A model generated the notes under the pieces. That model ran no database searches and was not told the DNA's origin. It was given only the letters and a program-made list of their open reading frames with translations. From Deltaproteobacteria bacterium (lineage in GTDB: Bacteria > Myxococcota_A > Polyangia > JAAYKL01), in assembly GCA_030595125.1 (NCBI GenBank), contig JAUVDV010000009.1, positions 18,954 through 82,953 on the forward strand: DNA of 64,000 bases. The letters run 5' to 3'. Position 1 is the stretch's first letter. The number at the start of each line of letters is the position of its first letter. A program made the position numbers and the translations under genes. This document shows positions 45,795 through 54,907 of this stretch, piece by piece.

Positions 45795-46049
45795 TTAATA
45801 GACTTCTTTCCGATGTCCGACGCGAACGATCGAGATCAACAGGGTCGTGCCGTCAAATGCGTAAATCACCCGATAGGTTCCGACTCTCAGGCGGCGCAGC
45901 CCCTTCCATTCGGCGGCCAGGAGCTTGCCTTTCAGCGGTTGTTCACGAAGTCCCTCAACAGCTTTGACGATTCGCTTCTGATCGGGTCTGTCAATGCGTG
46001 AGAGTTCCTTGAAAGCTCGCTTTTCCCATCTAATCGAGATCGAGGGCAC
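45795..46049 (-). CDS. RelE/ParE-type toxin
   Basis: SIRWEKRAFKELSRIDRPDQKRIVKAVEGL...RRLRVGTYRVIYAFDGTTLLISIVRVGHRKEVY. Confidence 0.9.
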   Translation of the reverse strand: MPSISIRWEKRAFKELSRIDRPDQKRIVKAVEGLREQPLKGKLLAAEWKGLRRLRVGTYRVIYAFDGTTLLISIVRVGHRKEVY

Positions 46050-46248
46050 GCTTCACCTCATCGTGGTCCATCCACTCGGCCTGCGGATCGCGAATTCTGG
46101 CGAGGGAGTTCTCGAGGTCTTCTCGCGCTTCGAGGTAACGCTCGAGGGCTTCTCGAATGAACGATGTCTTTGACCGTTGCGTGAGTTTGGCGAGTTTGTC
46201 CAATCGATTCGCAAGATCATAAGGCAATCTGACTGTTTGAACGTGCAT
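46030..46248 (-). CDS. Ribbon-helix-helix antitoxin
   Basis: MHVQTVRLPYDLANRLDKLAKLTQRSKTSFIREALERYLEAREDLE; overlaps toxin start. Confidence 0.88.
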   Translation of the reverse strand: MHVQTVRLPYDLANRLDKLAKLTQRSKTSFIREALERYLEAREDLENSLARIRDPQAEWMDHDEVKRALDLD

Positions 46249-46264
46249 GATATCCTCCGATATC

Positions 46265-46286
46265 AATGTAATACACGTATTACATT
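46265..46286. promoter_or_regulatory. Palindromic operator for the RHH/RelE module
   Basis: AATGTAATA-cacg-TATTACATT, perfect 9-bp arms. Confidence 0.75.
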
Positions 46287-46407
46287 AGTGCAACCCGATC
46301 GTGGGAAATTATTAGCACTCTATCAAGATGCAATACCGATCTTATGGCCTAACATTATGAAATAAATGAAGAATAAAAGTGACTGGCACCGTTCTGGGTT
46401 CGTCGCG

Positions 46408-46686
46408 TCAGTTTTTTGTTTGCCACATTTTTTTCGCGACCCGCCAGCAGATCACGGCCAGCGAACAAAAAAGGAGGACCAAACCGGTTCTTATAAGAAT
46501 CTCAGCCAGGGTCTGATCTGTGCTTGTAATCATTATGTAAATGGCCCAGGCGCCCATCAGTACGAGCGCGAGGGCGGCCAGGAGCAAAATGGCCCCGAAA
46601 AATTTGAGAGAAGGTTTATCAGGGGCCGTTTCCCTCAGAATCTCTCCGATGAGCACCCCGAGTAACTCGATTATGAAATTGATCAT
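46408..46686 (-). CDS. Small membrane protein
   Basis: 92 aa with two hydrophobic segments. Confidence 0.5.
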   Translation of the reverse strand: MINFIIELLGVLIGEILRETAPDKPSLKFFGAILLLAALALVLMGAWAIYIMITSTDQTLAEILIRTGLVLLFCSLAVICWRVAKKMWQTKN

Positions 46687-46771
46687 TCCTGAATGCCCCC
46701 GATTAATGACATCCGATTAATCTCCCAGTCTTTAGAAAGAAAAATAAAAGTGAACGGTTCCCGAACCACCC

Positions 46772-47137
46772 CTATTTGGCAATGCGAACATTTCTTTCGG
46801 TGGCCACGACGTATGCGCCTTCCAGTTCTCCCGAAAAGGATGCGAGAAGTCTGGACATAACCTTCACCTTTGCCGCCGGGGTCTCATCTGCCAACCTGAG
46901 CAACACGACACCTTTGTGGGGCGCACCGGACCGGAAGATTTTCTCCCCAAACCCCTTGTCGTTGGTTATGAGCACACGGTTTTCAACAAACGCCTTGTCC
47001 AGAATCCAATCATCGTCGGCTCCCCTTGCAGACGCAAAAACCGAGAACACATCGTATCCTTTCGATGCGAGCCATTGAGCCAGAAAAGGTCCGGCACATT
47101 CATCGACGAGGAACTTCAAGACTTCACGCAACCTCAG
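46772..47137 (-). CDS. DUF5615 PIN-like toxin (start codon uncertain)
   Basis: LKFLVDECAGPFLAQWLASKGYDVFSVFASARGADDDWILDKAFVENRVLITNDKGFGEKIF. Confidence 0.8.
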   Translation of the reverse strand: MRLREVLKFLVDECAGPFLAQWLASKGYDVFSVFASARGADDDWILDKAFVENRVLITNDKGFGEKIFRSGAPHKGVVLLRLADETPAAKVKVMSRLLASFSGELEGAYVVATERNVRIAK

Positions 47138-47384
47138 TGTCGAACGAAACGAACGATGAATCGCCAAGAGCCTGCGACGCAAAGGATAAACAGGCCAATA
47201 TGTCCTCCCGTGCGAGCCCCTTATACTCGGCAAGGATTTCTTCCGACGTCATACCTCGTGCGAGCAGGCCCAAAATGAACTCGACCGAAAGACGCGTCCC
47301 TCTAATCACAGGTCTGCCTACCATTATCTTGGGATTGACAACGATGCGATCTAGCGGCTTCCCGTCATTATCCTGACTGGCCAT
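47124..47384 (-). CDS. DUF433 antitoxin
   Basis: DRIVVNPKIMVGRPVIRGTRLSVEFILGLLARGMTSEEILAEYKGLAREDILACLSFA. Confidence 0.9.
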   Translation of the reverse strand: MASQDNDGKPLDRIVVNPKIMVGRPVIRGTRLSVEFILGLLARGMTSEEILAEYKGLAREDILACLSFASQALGDSSFVSFDTEVA

Positions 47385-47448
47385 GGATATCTCCCTTCAC
47401 TATATCGACCACACGAAAGTACCACGTGACTTCTGCTGGAACAATGTC

Positions 47449-47474
47449 GGAAGGGGAAGATGATAGAGGCCGGC
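47449..47474. repeat. Half copy of GC-rich palindromic element abutting thiolase stop
   Basis: ggaaggggaagatgatagaggccggc resembles the right half of the 42-kb element. Confidence 0.5.
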
Positions 47475-47475
47475 T

Positions 47476-48669
47476 CTAGTTCTCGCGCTTGATTACCATG
47501 GCAGAGGTGACGCCGCCGCCGCCGCAGATGGACGCAATACCGATCTCCTTGTCACGCTGCTTGAGAGCGTTGTACAGGGTGACCACGATCCTTGCGCCGG
47601 AGATCCCGGTGGGGTGACCAAGGGCGATGGCTCCGCCGTTGATGTTGAGCTTGCTGTTGTCCCACTTCAGCATCCTCTCGTTGGTGAGCACCTGCACCGC
47701 GAAGGCCTCGTTCACCTCGTACAGGTCCATGTCGGCCAGGGACATTTTCGCCCTGTCGAGGGCGATGGGGATCGAGATCCCGGGACCTTCGCCCATGTAC
47801 TTGCCGTCGACGGCAGCGGTGGAGTAAGACACGATGCTGAACAGGGGCTTCACGCCGGCCGCAGCCGCGCGCTCACGGGTGGTGATGACGAGGGCGCAGG
47901 CGCCGTCGGACATGCCGCACGCGTTTCCGGCGGTGACGGCTCCGTCCTTTCTGAACGCCGGACGAAGTTTTGCCAGTTTCTCGATGCTGGTTCCCGCGCG
48001 CGGGGTTTCGTCAGTATCGAACTGGAATTCGGGCGTCTTGCGAGTGGCGGGAATCGTGACCGGGACGATCTCGTTTTTGAAACGACCCGCTTCGATCGCC
48101 GCGAGTGCCTTTTTGTGGCTTTCCACGGCAAAAGCATCCTGAGCCTCGCGTGAGATCTCATGTTTCTCCACCAGATTTTCCGCGGTGCCGCCCATGCCGT
48201 ATCCGCAGGTGGGATCGATGGAATCCGACCAGCCGTCCTCCAGGGTCTTGTCGCCCATCTTGAAGCCCGCAAAGCGAACGTTCTTGAGCAGGTACGGGAT
48301 GGTGGACATGGAGTCCATTCCACCGGTCATGTAGACTTCGCCCTGTCCGGTCATGATACCCTGGGCCGCCAGCATGATGGACTTCATGCCCGAGGGGCAC
48401 GCCATGTTGAGCGTGTCGGTCGGAACCTCCGCCGGAATCCCCGCGAAGATCGAAGCGGAGCGGGATGGGTTGGGACCGTTGCCCGCCTGCCGACAGGAGC
48501 CGTAGATCACCTCGGCGAGATCCTTGCCCTCGAAGCCGGAGCGCTCGAGAGCGGCCTTGATGGCCGTGGCGCCAAGGTGAAAAGAGGCGACTTCCTTCAG
48601 AGTTCCGCCAAAGCTTCCCATGGGGGTACGCACGGCGGAAACTGCGACTATATCGTTGAGTTTGGTCAT
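47476..48669 (-). CDS. Acetyl-CoA acetyltransferase / thiolase
   Basis: VSAVRTPMGSFGGTLKEV, NMACPSGMKSIMLA, NVNGGAIALGHPTGISGAR-type C-terminus. Confidence 0.92.
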   Translation of the reverse strand: MTKLNDIVAVSAVRTPMGSFGGTLKEVASFHLGATAIKAALERSGFEGKDLAEVIYGSCRQAGNGPNPSRSASIFAGIPAEVPTDTLNMACPSGMKSIMLAAQGIMTGQGEVYMTGGMDSMSTIPYLLKNVRFAGFKMGDKTLEDGWSDSIDPTCGYGMGGTAENLVEKHEISREAQDAFAVESHKKALAAIEAGRFKNEIVPVTIPATRKTPEFQFDTDETPRAGTSIEKLAKLRPAFRKDGAVTAGNACGMSDGACALVITTRERAAAAGVKPLFSIVSYSTAAVDGKYMGEGPGISIPIALDRAKMSLADMDLYEVNEAFAVQVLTNERMLKWDNSKLNINGGAIALGHPTGISGARIVVTLYNALKQRDKEIGIASICGGGGVTSAMVIKREN

Positions 48670-48709
48670 GAAAAGATCCTCCAAAAGGGCGGGCAGGCCG
48701 CCCCGACAG

Positions 48710-49456
48710 TTATGAGATCAGCTGGCCGCCGTCCACATTGAGCACCTGGCCGGTCACATGGCGCGAGAGGTCGGACGCGAAGAACGCAACCACGTTGGCT
48801 ATTTCATCGGGTTGTCCAATCCTCCCCAATACGATCTCCTTGCGGGAGCGATCCTTGGCCTCCTCGTCCATGGCGGCCACCATTTCAGTTTCGATGAGGC
48901 CCGGGGCCACAGCGTTGACGTTGATGTTCTTGTTTCCAAGCTCACGGGCCATGGTCTTTGTGAACGCGATGATGCCGCCCTTGGACGCCGTGTAGTTGGA
49001 CTGACCGAACTTGCCGCGCAGCCCGTTGATGGACGTCACGTTGATGATCTTGCCGGATTTCTGTTCACGGAATCCGGGCGTGACGGCTCTGGCATAATTG
49101 AAGTAGCCCTTGAGGTTAACCTCGATTACCTTGTCCCACTGTTCTTCGGTCATCTTCCAGATCACGCCGTCCCAGTTGATGCCCGCGTTGCATACCAGAA
49201 TGTCGAGGCCGCCGAAGGTCTCCCTGGCCTGTGCGGCCATGTCCTGAGCGTCCTGGAAGCTGGACACATCGGCCTTGACGGCCAGCCCCTTGACTCCCAT
49301 CGCTTCCATGTCGGCTACGACCTGCTTTGCTTCGGTGTCGTGCTTGCGGTAATTGATTGCCACATTGGCGCCAAGGCCGGCCAGTGTCTTTGCGATTGCT
49401 GCGCCGATACCGAGGCTGCCGCCTGTAACGATCGCGCTCTTGCCTTTGAGATGCAT
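48710..49456 (-). CDS. SDR-family acetoacetyl-CoA / 3-oxoacyl reductase
   Basis: GKSAIVTGGSLGIGAAIAKTLA, NAG, SNYTASKGGIIAFTKTMARE. Confidence 0.9.
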   Translation of the reverse strand: MHLKGKSAIVTGGSLGIGAAIAKTLAGLGANVAINYRKHDTEAKQVVADMEAMGVKGLAVKADVSSFQDAQDMAAQARETFGGLDILVCNAGINWDGVIWKMTEEQWDKVIEVNLKGYFNYARAVTPGFREQKSGKIINVTSINGLRGKFGQSNYTASKGGIIAFTKTMARELGNKNINVNAVAPGLIETEMVAAMDEEAKDRSRKEIVLGRIGQPDEIANVVAFFASDLSRHVTGQVLNVDGGQLIS

Positions 49457-49465
49457 CCTGTCCTC

Positions 49466-50656
49466 CTAGTCGATTTTTATAATCAACGCTCCGGCGGTAT
49501 CGCCGGCGGCGCAACCTGTGAACATTCCATAGCCGCCGCCCTTGATGACCAGTTCCTCGATGAGTTCGATCACCGTACGAAGGGCGGTCGGTCCCTGGGG
49601 GTGTCCCCAGATCATGGAGCTGCCGTAGTTATTCATGTCATTTACGTTGTAATCGAACGCTTTTGCCCATGCGACATCGTTGACCGCGAACGGGTTATGC
49701 GTCTTGACCACTTTGAGGTCGGATATCTTTACGCCCGCGTCCGCAAGCGCGATTTTGGTGGCGGGGATCGTCGCTGCGGCCATGTAGCCCTTCTTTTCGC
49801 GGGCGGTTCCAAATCCGATGAGCTTTATGGTCAGGTTTTTGTCGGCCGAGAGTTCGTCGGCCATTTCCTTGGTGGCGACGATCATGCCGGAGTTACCGTC
49901 CGCGGGGTGGGTCTGCGCTCCGAAGGTGATCGTTCCGCCGGGCATCACGGGTTTGAGGGCTCTGAGTCCCTCGATAGTTGTCGGGAATATTCCCTCGTCG
50001 GTGGTGATGTCCTTGGCTCTCTTGCCTCGGCCCACGGTGACGGGGATCATGAAGCGCTTGTGGAATGCGCCGTCGTCCTTGAGGGCGTCCTGGTATTGCT
50101 CGTTGCGGCGTGCGGCGACATCGTCGTTTTGCTCGCGGGTGACTCCGTGCTCCTTTGCCACGTTTTCAGCGGTTTCGATCATGCCGTTCTTTGCCCATGG
50201 ATCTTCGCCGAAGTTGTCCCATACCCAGTCCTCGGCCTTGCCGGTGGCGCCGGGGGCTTTCTGCGACGGATAGTAGAGGTGCGGTCCGTTGGAGCACCGA
50301 TCGGCAGCGACCACAAGGCTGGCCTTGACGATGTCGGCGTCCACGTCCTGAGCGGCCATCTTGGTGCAGACGATGCCCGTGATGCAGGCCTGGTTGACCA
50401 CCGGTCCCGAGATTCTCTCGCCGCCGAGCATCGCAGCCGTCCATGGGCCGCCGTAGAAACATTGGGTCTGCGGAATGGTCATGCCCAGGTACATGTTTTC
50501 AAGTTTTTTGGGGTCGATCTTCCTGACCTCGAAGAATTTGCGCGCAGTGGTGGCCGCGAGCTCGAGGGCGTGAAGTTCGGCCAGGCTCCCCTGCCATTTG
50601 GCGTAAGGGCTGCTCCAGTAACCACCGTAAGGGATGTAACTCTTTTTGAAGGCCAT
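49466..50656 (-). CDS. Divergent thiolase-superfamily protein
   Basis: NQACITGIVCTKMAAQDV, VKTHNPFAVNDVAWAKAF, WGHPQGPTALRTVIELIEELV, GCAAGDTAGALIIK. Confidence 0.8.
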   Translation of the reverse strand: MAFKKSYIPYGGYWSSPYAKWQGSLAELHALELAATTARKFFEVRKIDPKKLENMYLGMTIPQTQCFYGGPWTAAMLGGERISGPVVNQACITGIVCTKMAAQDVDADIVKASLVVAADRCSNGPHLYYPSQKAPGATGKAEDWVWDNFGEDPWAKNGMIETAENVAKEHGVTREQNDDVAARRNEQYQDALKDDGAFHKRFMIPVTVGRGKRAKDITTDEGIFPTTIEGLRALKPVMPGGTITFGAQTHPADGNSGMIVATKEMADELSADKNLTIKLIGFGTAREKKGYMAAATIPATKIALADAGVKISDLKVVKTHNPFAVNDVAWAKAFDYNVNDMNNYGSSMIWGHPQGPTALRTVIELIEELVIKGGGYGMFTGCAAGDTAGALIIKID

Positions 50657-50698
50657 CTGTTTTCTCCTTTGTCCTGATATTTCGACTGAATCGAATGC

Positions 50699-51481
50699 TT
50701 AGCGGTTTTTCCATTCCGGTTTGCGTTTTTCGAGAAACGAGTTGATTCCCTCGTTCGCGTCTTCACTTTCCATGAGTTCCTTGACGTACAGATGCTCCAT
50801 CTCGTCGAGCCTCTCGGGAAGCTCCCGATACCAGGATGACCGCGAGGCGCGGTTTGCGAACCTCAGGGATTGCGCGCTCTTCGGGGCCAGGTGTTTGGTG
50901 AGCAGCTTGTCCAGGGTCGCCTTGCCGTCTTGCGCCACCTCGTGAACCAGTCCCCAGTTGTGGGCGGTCTGAGCGTCGATGGAACGGCCTGTGAGTATCA
51001 TGTCGTCGGCTCGGAGTTGGCCGATGATCCCCGGCAACAGCTGCGCAGCCACCGGAGGGAGCACGCCGAGCTGAATCTCGGGTTGGCCGAACTTGGCCGA
51101 GGGCTCTGCGATGATGAAGTTGCAAAACAGCGCCAGCTCCATTCCGCCGCCCAGACATTGTCCGCGGACGAGTGCTACGGTGGTGACAGTGGTCGCGAGC
51201 AGTTTTTTGAAGAGCCCGTGGAACGAGCCGATCATCTCCCCGGCTCGCTCCTTTGTGTGCTCCTCTACGCTGGCGCCGAAGCAGAAGTGCTTGCCCTCGC
51301 CCTCGAAAATGATCCCCTTGAGGGATTCCTTTGCGCCTTCCCGGTCCAGGCAATCGACGATCTCCCCCATGGTCGCACCGTCCAGAATATTGGCCGGAGG
51401 TGTCGCGAGGACGATGTGCAGGAATTGATTATCATGTATCAATTCCACCTTGATTTTCGAATATTGTAAATTTTGCGTCAT
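50699..51481 (-). CDS. dch: Cyclohexa-1,5-dienecarbonyl-CoA hydratase-like enoyl-CoA hydratase
   Basis: FGASVEEHTKERAGEMIGSFHGLFKKLL, RGQCLGGGMELALFCNFIIAEPSAKFGQPEIQLGVLPPVAAQLLP and terminal LEKRKPEWKNR resemble Thauera Dch as recalled. Confidence 0.8.
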   Translation of the reverse strand: MTQNLQYSKIKVELIHDNQFLHIVLATPPANILDGATMGEIVDCLDREGAKESLKGIIFEGEGKHFCFGASVEEHTKERAGEMIGSFHGLFKKLLATTVTTVALVRGQCLGGGMELALFCNFIIAEPSAKFGQPEIQLGVLPPVAAQLLPGIIGQLRADDMILTGRSIDAQTAHNWGLVHEVAQDGKATLDKLLTKHLAPKSAQSLRFANRASRSSWYRELPERLDEMEHLYVKELMESEDANEGINSFLEKRKPEWKNR

Positions 51482-51659
51482 TGGCTTGCCACCTTGCTCA
51501 CGCGATGTTTTTTGATTGCGAAGGACGATCTTTATTTCATCTTGTGCCGCGGGCTGTCAAGGGTCTGTGACATGTGAGCGTAGGGATTGAAAATCTATGG
51601 TACGGTTATCTAAATAGCATGCTCATTATCGTCGATTGGCGATGGACGGAGTTTTTCCC

Positions 51660-53420
51660 ATGACAAGAAATGCAACAACGGGTCTTCATTATCTGTCCCT
51701 TGTAATGGTTGCGGGTTTCTTCGGTTGTCAAAACGGGGGCGCGTCTGAAATCAACGCCGACGCGAGCACGGACACGGACACAGACACAGATGGAGATACA
51801 GACACAGACACCGACACAGATACCGATGGAGACTCAGACACCGACACAGATACCGATGATGGGTGCCGAGACGAGTGTTGGTTTGGGGATGTGTCGCCCT
51901 CAGGTCAAGTTTGCACGGCCTGGGACGAGGTCGCGGAGGTCTGGATAGACATCAGCGACGGCGCCGGCTCGACCCACCACCGGGCCCGTTTGTACAACGC
52001 CTACCTCCACGAGAAGATGTTGCCCGCGGGTGGGGTGGCCAACGTTATTTTCACTGACACCAGTTACGACACGATCCATGCGTGGGGCGGGACTGGAGAT
52101 TCTGGCATCTGGACCGGAACCTACCTGGCGGCAGAGTCGCTGCGTGCGCTGGCCACGGGAGCATCGGAGGCCAAGGAAAGCGTGGGCCGGTTGGTGAATA
52201 CGATCCACGACTGGTGGAGCGTCAGTGGTGACGAGGCCTACCTCACTCGCTTTGCCGCGCCGGCATCCAGTGATCCGCTGGTGTTAGATCTGTTCGGCCC
52301 CAGTTCTCCAGATGCGGACTACACCGCCACCTACAAGAGCGAGCAGTGGCATTACAAGGGCCACATCAGCCGCGACCAGCACCAGGGGGTGATGCTCGGC
52401 TTCTCGTTAGCCTACGAGGCTACTGACGATGAAGCGATCAAGGAGCTGATTCGCGAGGACGTGGTCGATTTCGTCGAGCATTTGATGATTTCGCAAACAA
52501 AGATAGTGTTGGTCGCCTCGTCGCCGTCCGACACCCCGGTCCCGATGCCCCTGAATCTACGGTACTGCATTTACACCACCCACGAGACCCCCTCGGGCGC
52601 CCCGGAGATCATCATCGACACAAGCGATATCGAGAGTTCGACCGCCACGGGATTCCTGGAATTCGGACCACTGTTTTACAACGAAATCGCCTTGCAAATT
52701 CCCTTCCTTGGCTGGATCCCGGAAATCCCTCGCTCGGGTAGCGCGATCATGCTCACCGCAGCCTTCCGGGTGGCGCTGCAGGTGACCGAGGGGGTGCCGG
52801 CTTACGCCGGCCGGCGAATGTTGATCCAGCAACACTACGATGACAACGTCGGCTGGTGGCTCGACGTGGCCGAGAACCCGCTGGGATACGGGACCACCTA
52901 CACCTGCGGTGACAAGTACTACAGCAAGAACATCCGCTTCGAGCCCATGTACAATTTGGCTCGGCTGGAGAGCGACGCGGCGTTGCTGACACGGATTCGC
53001 GGCACCATTCTCGACGGCATCATGTGGCCCCAGGTCGAGGACCATAAAAATGTATTTTTCGCTTACATCTACGCAGCCAATCAGACAGCGAGCACGACCA
53101 TCCAGGACATCGCCGACTACCACACCGACCAGCTGGTCCAGTTCCGTCTACCACCCAACGCCGACATCCCGTTGGACCTGACCGGGCTGTACCCGGACGA
53201 CCCGGAGTGCCCGGGTCTATCGACAACGGCCACCGACGTCGGCGATCGCGCAGTGGGGGACTTCATGTGGCAGCGCCACCCGTGGGATCTCATCGATAAC
53301 GATACCTCGCAACTGGTCTACCCCGGGGTCGACTACATGGTCGCCTACTGGATGGGACGCCACCACGGTTTTATCGAGGATGACGCACAGGGAACCTGTT
53401 TGCAGTGGAAGGACCCATGA
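51660..53420 (+). CDS. (TD)n-stalk lipoprotein with uncharacterised ~500-aa domain
   Basis: VMVAGFFGCQNGG lipobox, TDTDTDTDGDTDTDTD stalk. Confidence 0.8.
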   Translation: MTRNATTGLHYLSLVMVAGFFGCQNGGASEINADASTDTDTDTDGDTDTDTDTDTDGDSDTDTDTDDGCRDECWFGDVSPSGQVCTAWDEVAEVWIDISDGAGSTHHRARLYNAYLHEKMLPAGGVANVIFTDTSYDTIHAWGGTGDSGIWTGTYLAAESLRALATGASEAKESVGRLVNTIHDWWSVSGDEAYLTRFAAPASSDPLVLDLFGPSSPDADYTATYKSEQWHYKGHISRDQHQGVMLGFSLAYEATDDEAIKELIREDVVDFVEHLMISQTKIVLVASSPSDTPVPMPLNLRYCIYTTHETPSGAPEIIIDTSDIESSTATGFLEFGPLFYNEIALQIPFLGWIPEIPRSGSAIMLTAAFRVALQVTEGVPAYAGRRMLIQQHYDDNVGWWLDVAENPLGYGTTYTCGDKYYSKNIRFEPMYNLARLESDAALLTRIRGTILDGIMWPQVEDHKNVFFAYIYAANQTASTTIQDIADYHTDQLVQFRLPPNADIPLDLTGLYPDDPECPGLSTTATDVGDRAVGDFMWQRHPWDLIDNDTSQLVYPGVDYMVAYWMGRHHGFIEDDAQGTCLQWKDP

Positions 53421-53496
53421 ACATCCGATTGATTCCACTCTTGACATATTTGGATGTGTAACCGATGGTTTGAGAAGCAAGTTAAAGAATTTGATC

Positions 53497-54543
53497 ATGA
53501 AAAACCAAGAGTCCAGCAAGCGAGTTTTGTGGCGGACGCTATTGTGTGTCTTCTCTATAGGGTTAATGGCCTCGGTGATGGCATTGCCCGCTCCTGTCCA
53601 TGCAAACAGCGCGAAGGAAAAGGCCAAGGCCAAGGCTGCCTTTCGCAAGGGGATAAAGCTGTACGATGCGGAAAACTATGTAGAGGCGAGCAAGGTGTTC
53701 CGCGAGGCCTACGAAAATTCTCCACACTGGAAGCTGTTCTATAACATCGCGCAGTGCGAGGCCGCGTCCAGGCACTACGGACTGGCTCTGGATGCTTTCG
53801 AGTCGTACCTTATTTCCGGAGGAGATGACGTGCCCACCGATCGGCAGGACGAGGTTCGTCGGGAAATCTCGCGCCTTCGGGATCTTTGCGGGGACGTCGA
53901 GATAGAAGCTCCACCCGGTTCCGACGTGTTCATCAATGACGTCAAGCGCGGTCGTACGCCGATCGCGAGTGGGATCCCCATCGGTGCAGGGATGCATGTT
54001 GTCAAGATTGTCCGGGACGGCGTCGTGTTGCTTGAGCAGGAGGTTCAGGTTCGAGGGGCGAAGACCGTCACCATCAAGGCCGGCGCTGCGGCCGCACCCG
54101 GACCCCCGGAGGCGAAGCCCGGTGGCGAGACCGAGCCCTCGGCCGAAACCGAGCCGGCCCCTGAGGAAATGCCCGCTTCGCCGGAAGATCTGCCACCGAA
54201 CCGGATGCTCGTGATTGGGAGCGTGCTGACGGCGGTGGGAGGGGCCACTCTGATCGCGGGGGTCGTCACCGGCAGTGTCTCCCGGGCGAAGACCAAGGAT
54301 CTCGAGGACAAGTGCCCGGACAAGCAATGCCTTGATCCGGGTGACGAGACGTTACACGATCAGGCGTCGAATCTGTCTCTGGCGACTGATGTGCTGCTCC
54401 CGGCGGGTGCGGCGATCGCCATTGCCGGCGTGGTGCTTGTAATGGTGGGTCGAAAAAAAGAATCCGCAAATGAACCGAATGCCGAATTGGCAGTAGCAGC
54501 CGGCGCGGGGTACGTCGGCGCGGCGTTCACAAGGAGGTTCTAG
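53497..54543 (+). CDS. PEGA-domain protein with TPR-like N-terminus and TM segments
   Basis: AFRKGIKLYDAENYVEASKVFREAYENSPHWKLFYNIAQCE; VEIEAPPGSDVFINDVKRGRTPIASGIPIGAGMHVVKI. Confidence 0.8.
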   Translation: MKNQESSKRVLWRTLLCVFSIGLMASVMALPAPVHANSAKEKAKAKAAFRKGIKLYDAENYVEASKVFREAYENSPHWKLFYNIAQCEAASRHYGLALDAFESYLISGGDDVPTDRQDEVRREISRLRDLCGDVEIEAPPGSDVFINDVKRGRTPIASGIPIGAGMHVVKIVRDGVVLLEQEVQVRGAKTVTIKAGAAAAPGPPEAKPGGETEPSAETEPAPEEMPASPEDLPPNRMLVIGSVLTAVGGATLIAGVVTGSVSRAKTKDLEDKCPDKQCLDPGDETLHDQASNLSLATDVLLPAGAAIAIAGVVLVMVGRKKESANEPNAELAVAAGAGYVGAAFTRRF

Positions 54544-54546
54544 AAA

Positions 54547-54894
54547 ATGACTAGAATGCTCGTCTTGATGTCGTTGTCGGCGTTGATCGCCCTTGGTGCC
54601 TGTTCCGCGATCAACGATCTCGGCGGGTACTCTTACGGGGCCGACGCGAATACTGATACCGACACAGATGTGGACACAGACACAGATGCCGATACCGACA
54701 CGGACACGGATACGGACACGGACACCGGACCGGAATCCCTGTCGACCACGATGAACGTGACCTCCGGCTCGGGAGCCGTGGTTTCCGAGAGCGTCCGTGG
54801 ATTCATCAGCGTTGGGGGAGTGCTCCCCGCGGGCAGCACTCAAAGCGAATCATACCAGGCCAAACTCGGGGTCGGCTCGATGGTCCATCAATAG
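54547..54894 (+). CDS. Short (TD)n-stalk lipoprotein
   Basis: SALIALGACSAIND lipobox; TDTDTDVDTDTDADTDTDTDTDTD. Confidence 0.75.
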   Translation: MTRMLVLMSLSALIALGACSAINDLGGYSYGADANTDTDTDVDTDTDADTDTDTDTDTDTGPESLSTTMNVTSGSGAVVSESVRGFISVGGVLPAGSTQSESYQAKLGVGSMVHQ

Positions 54895-54907
54895 GAGTCA
54901 GGAAATC

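Noticed and set aside
48758-50677. 639-aa plus-strand ORF
   Set aside because: Antisense to the SDR and divergent thiolase genes, both of which match known families; high-GC shadow ORF
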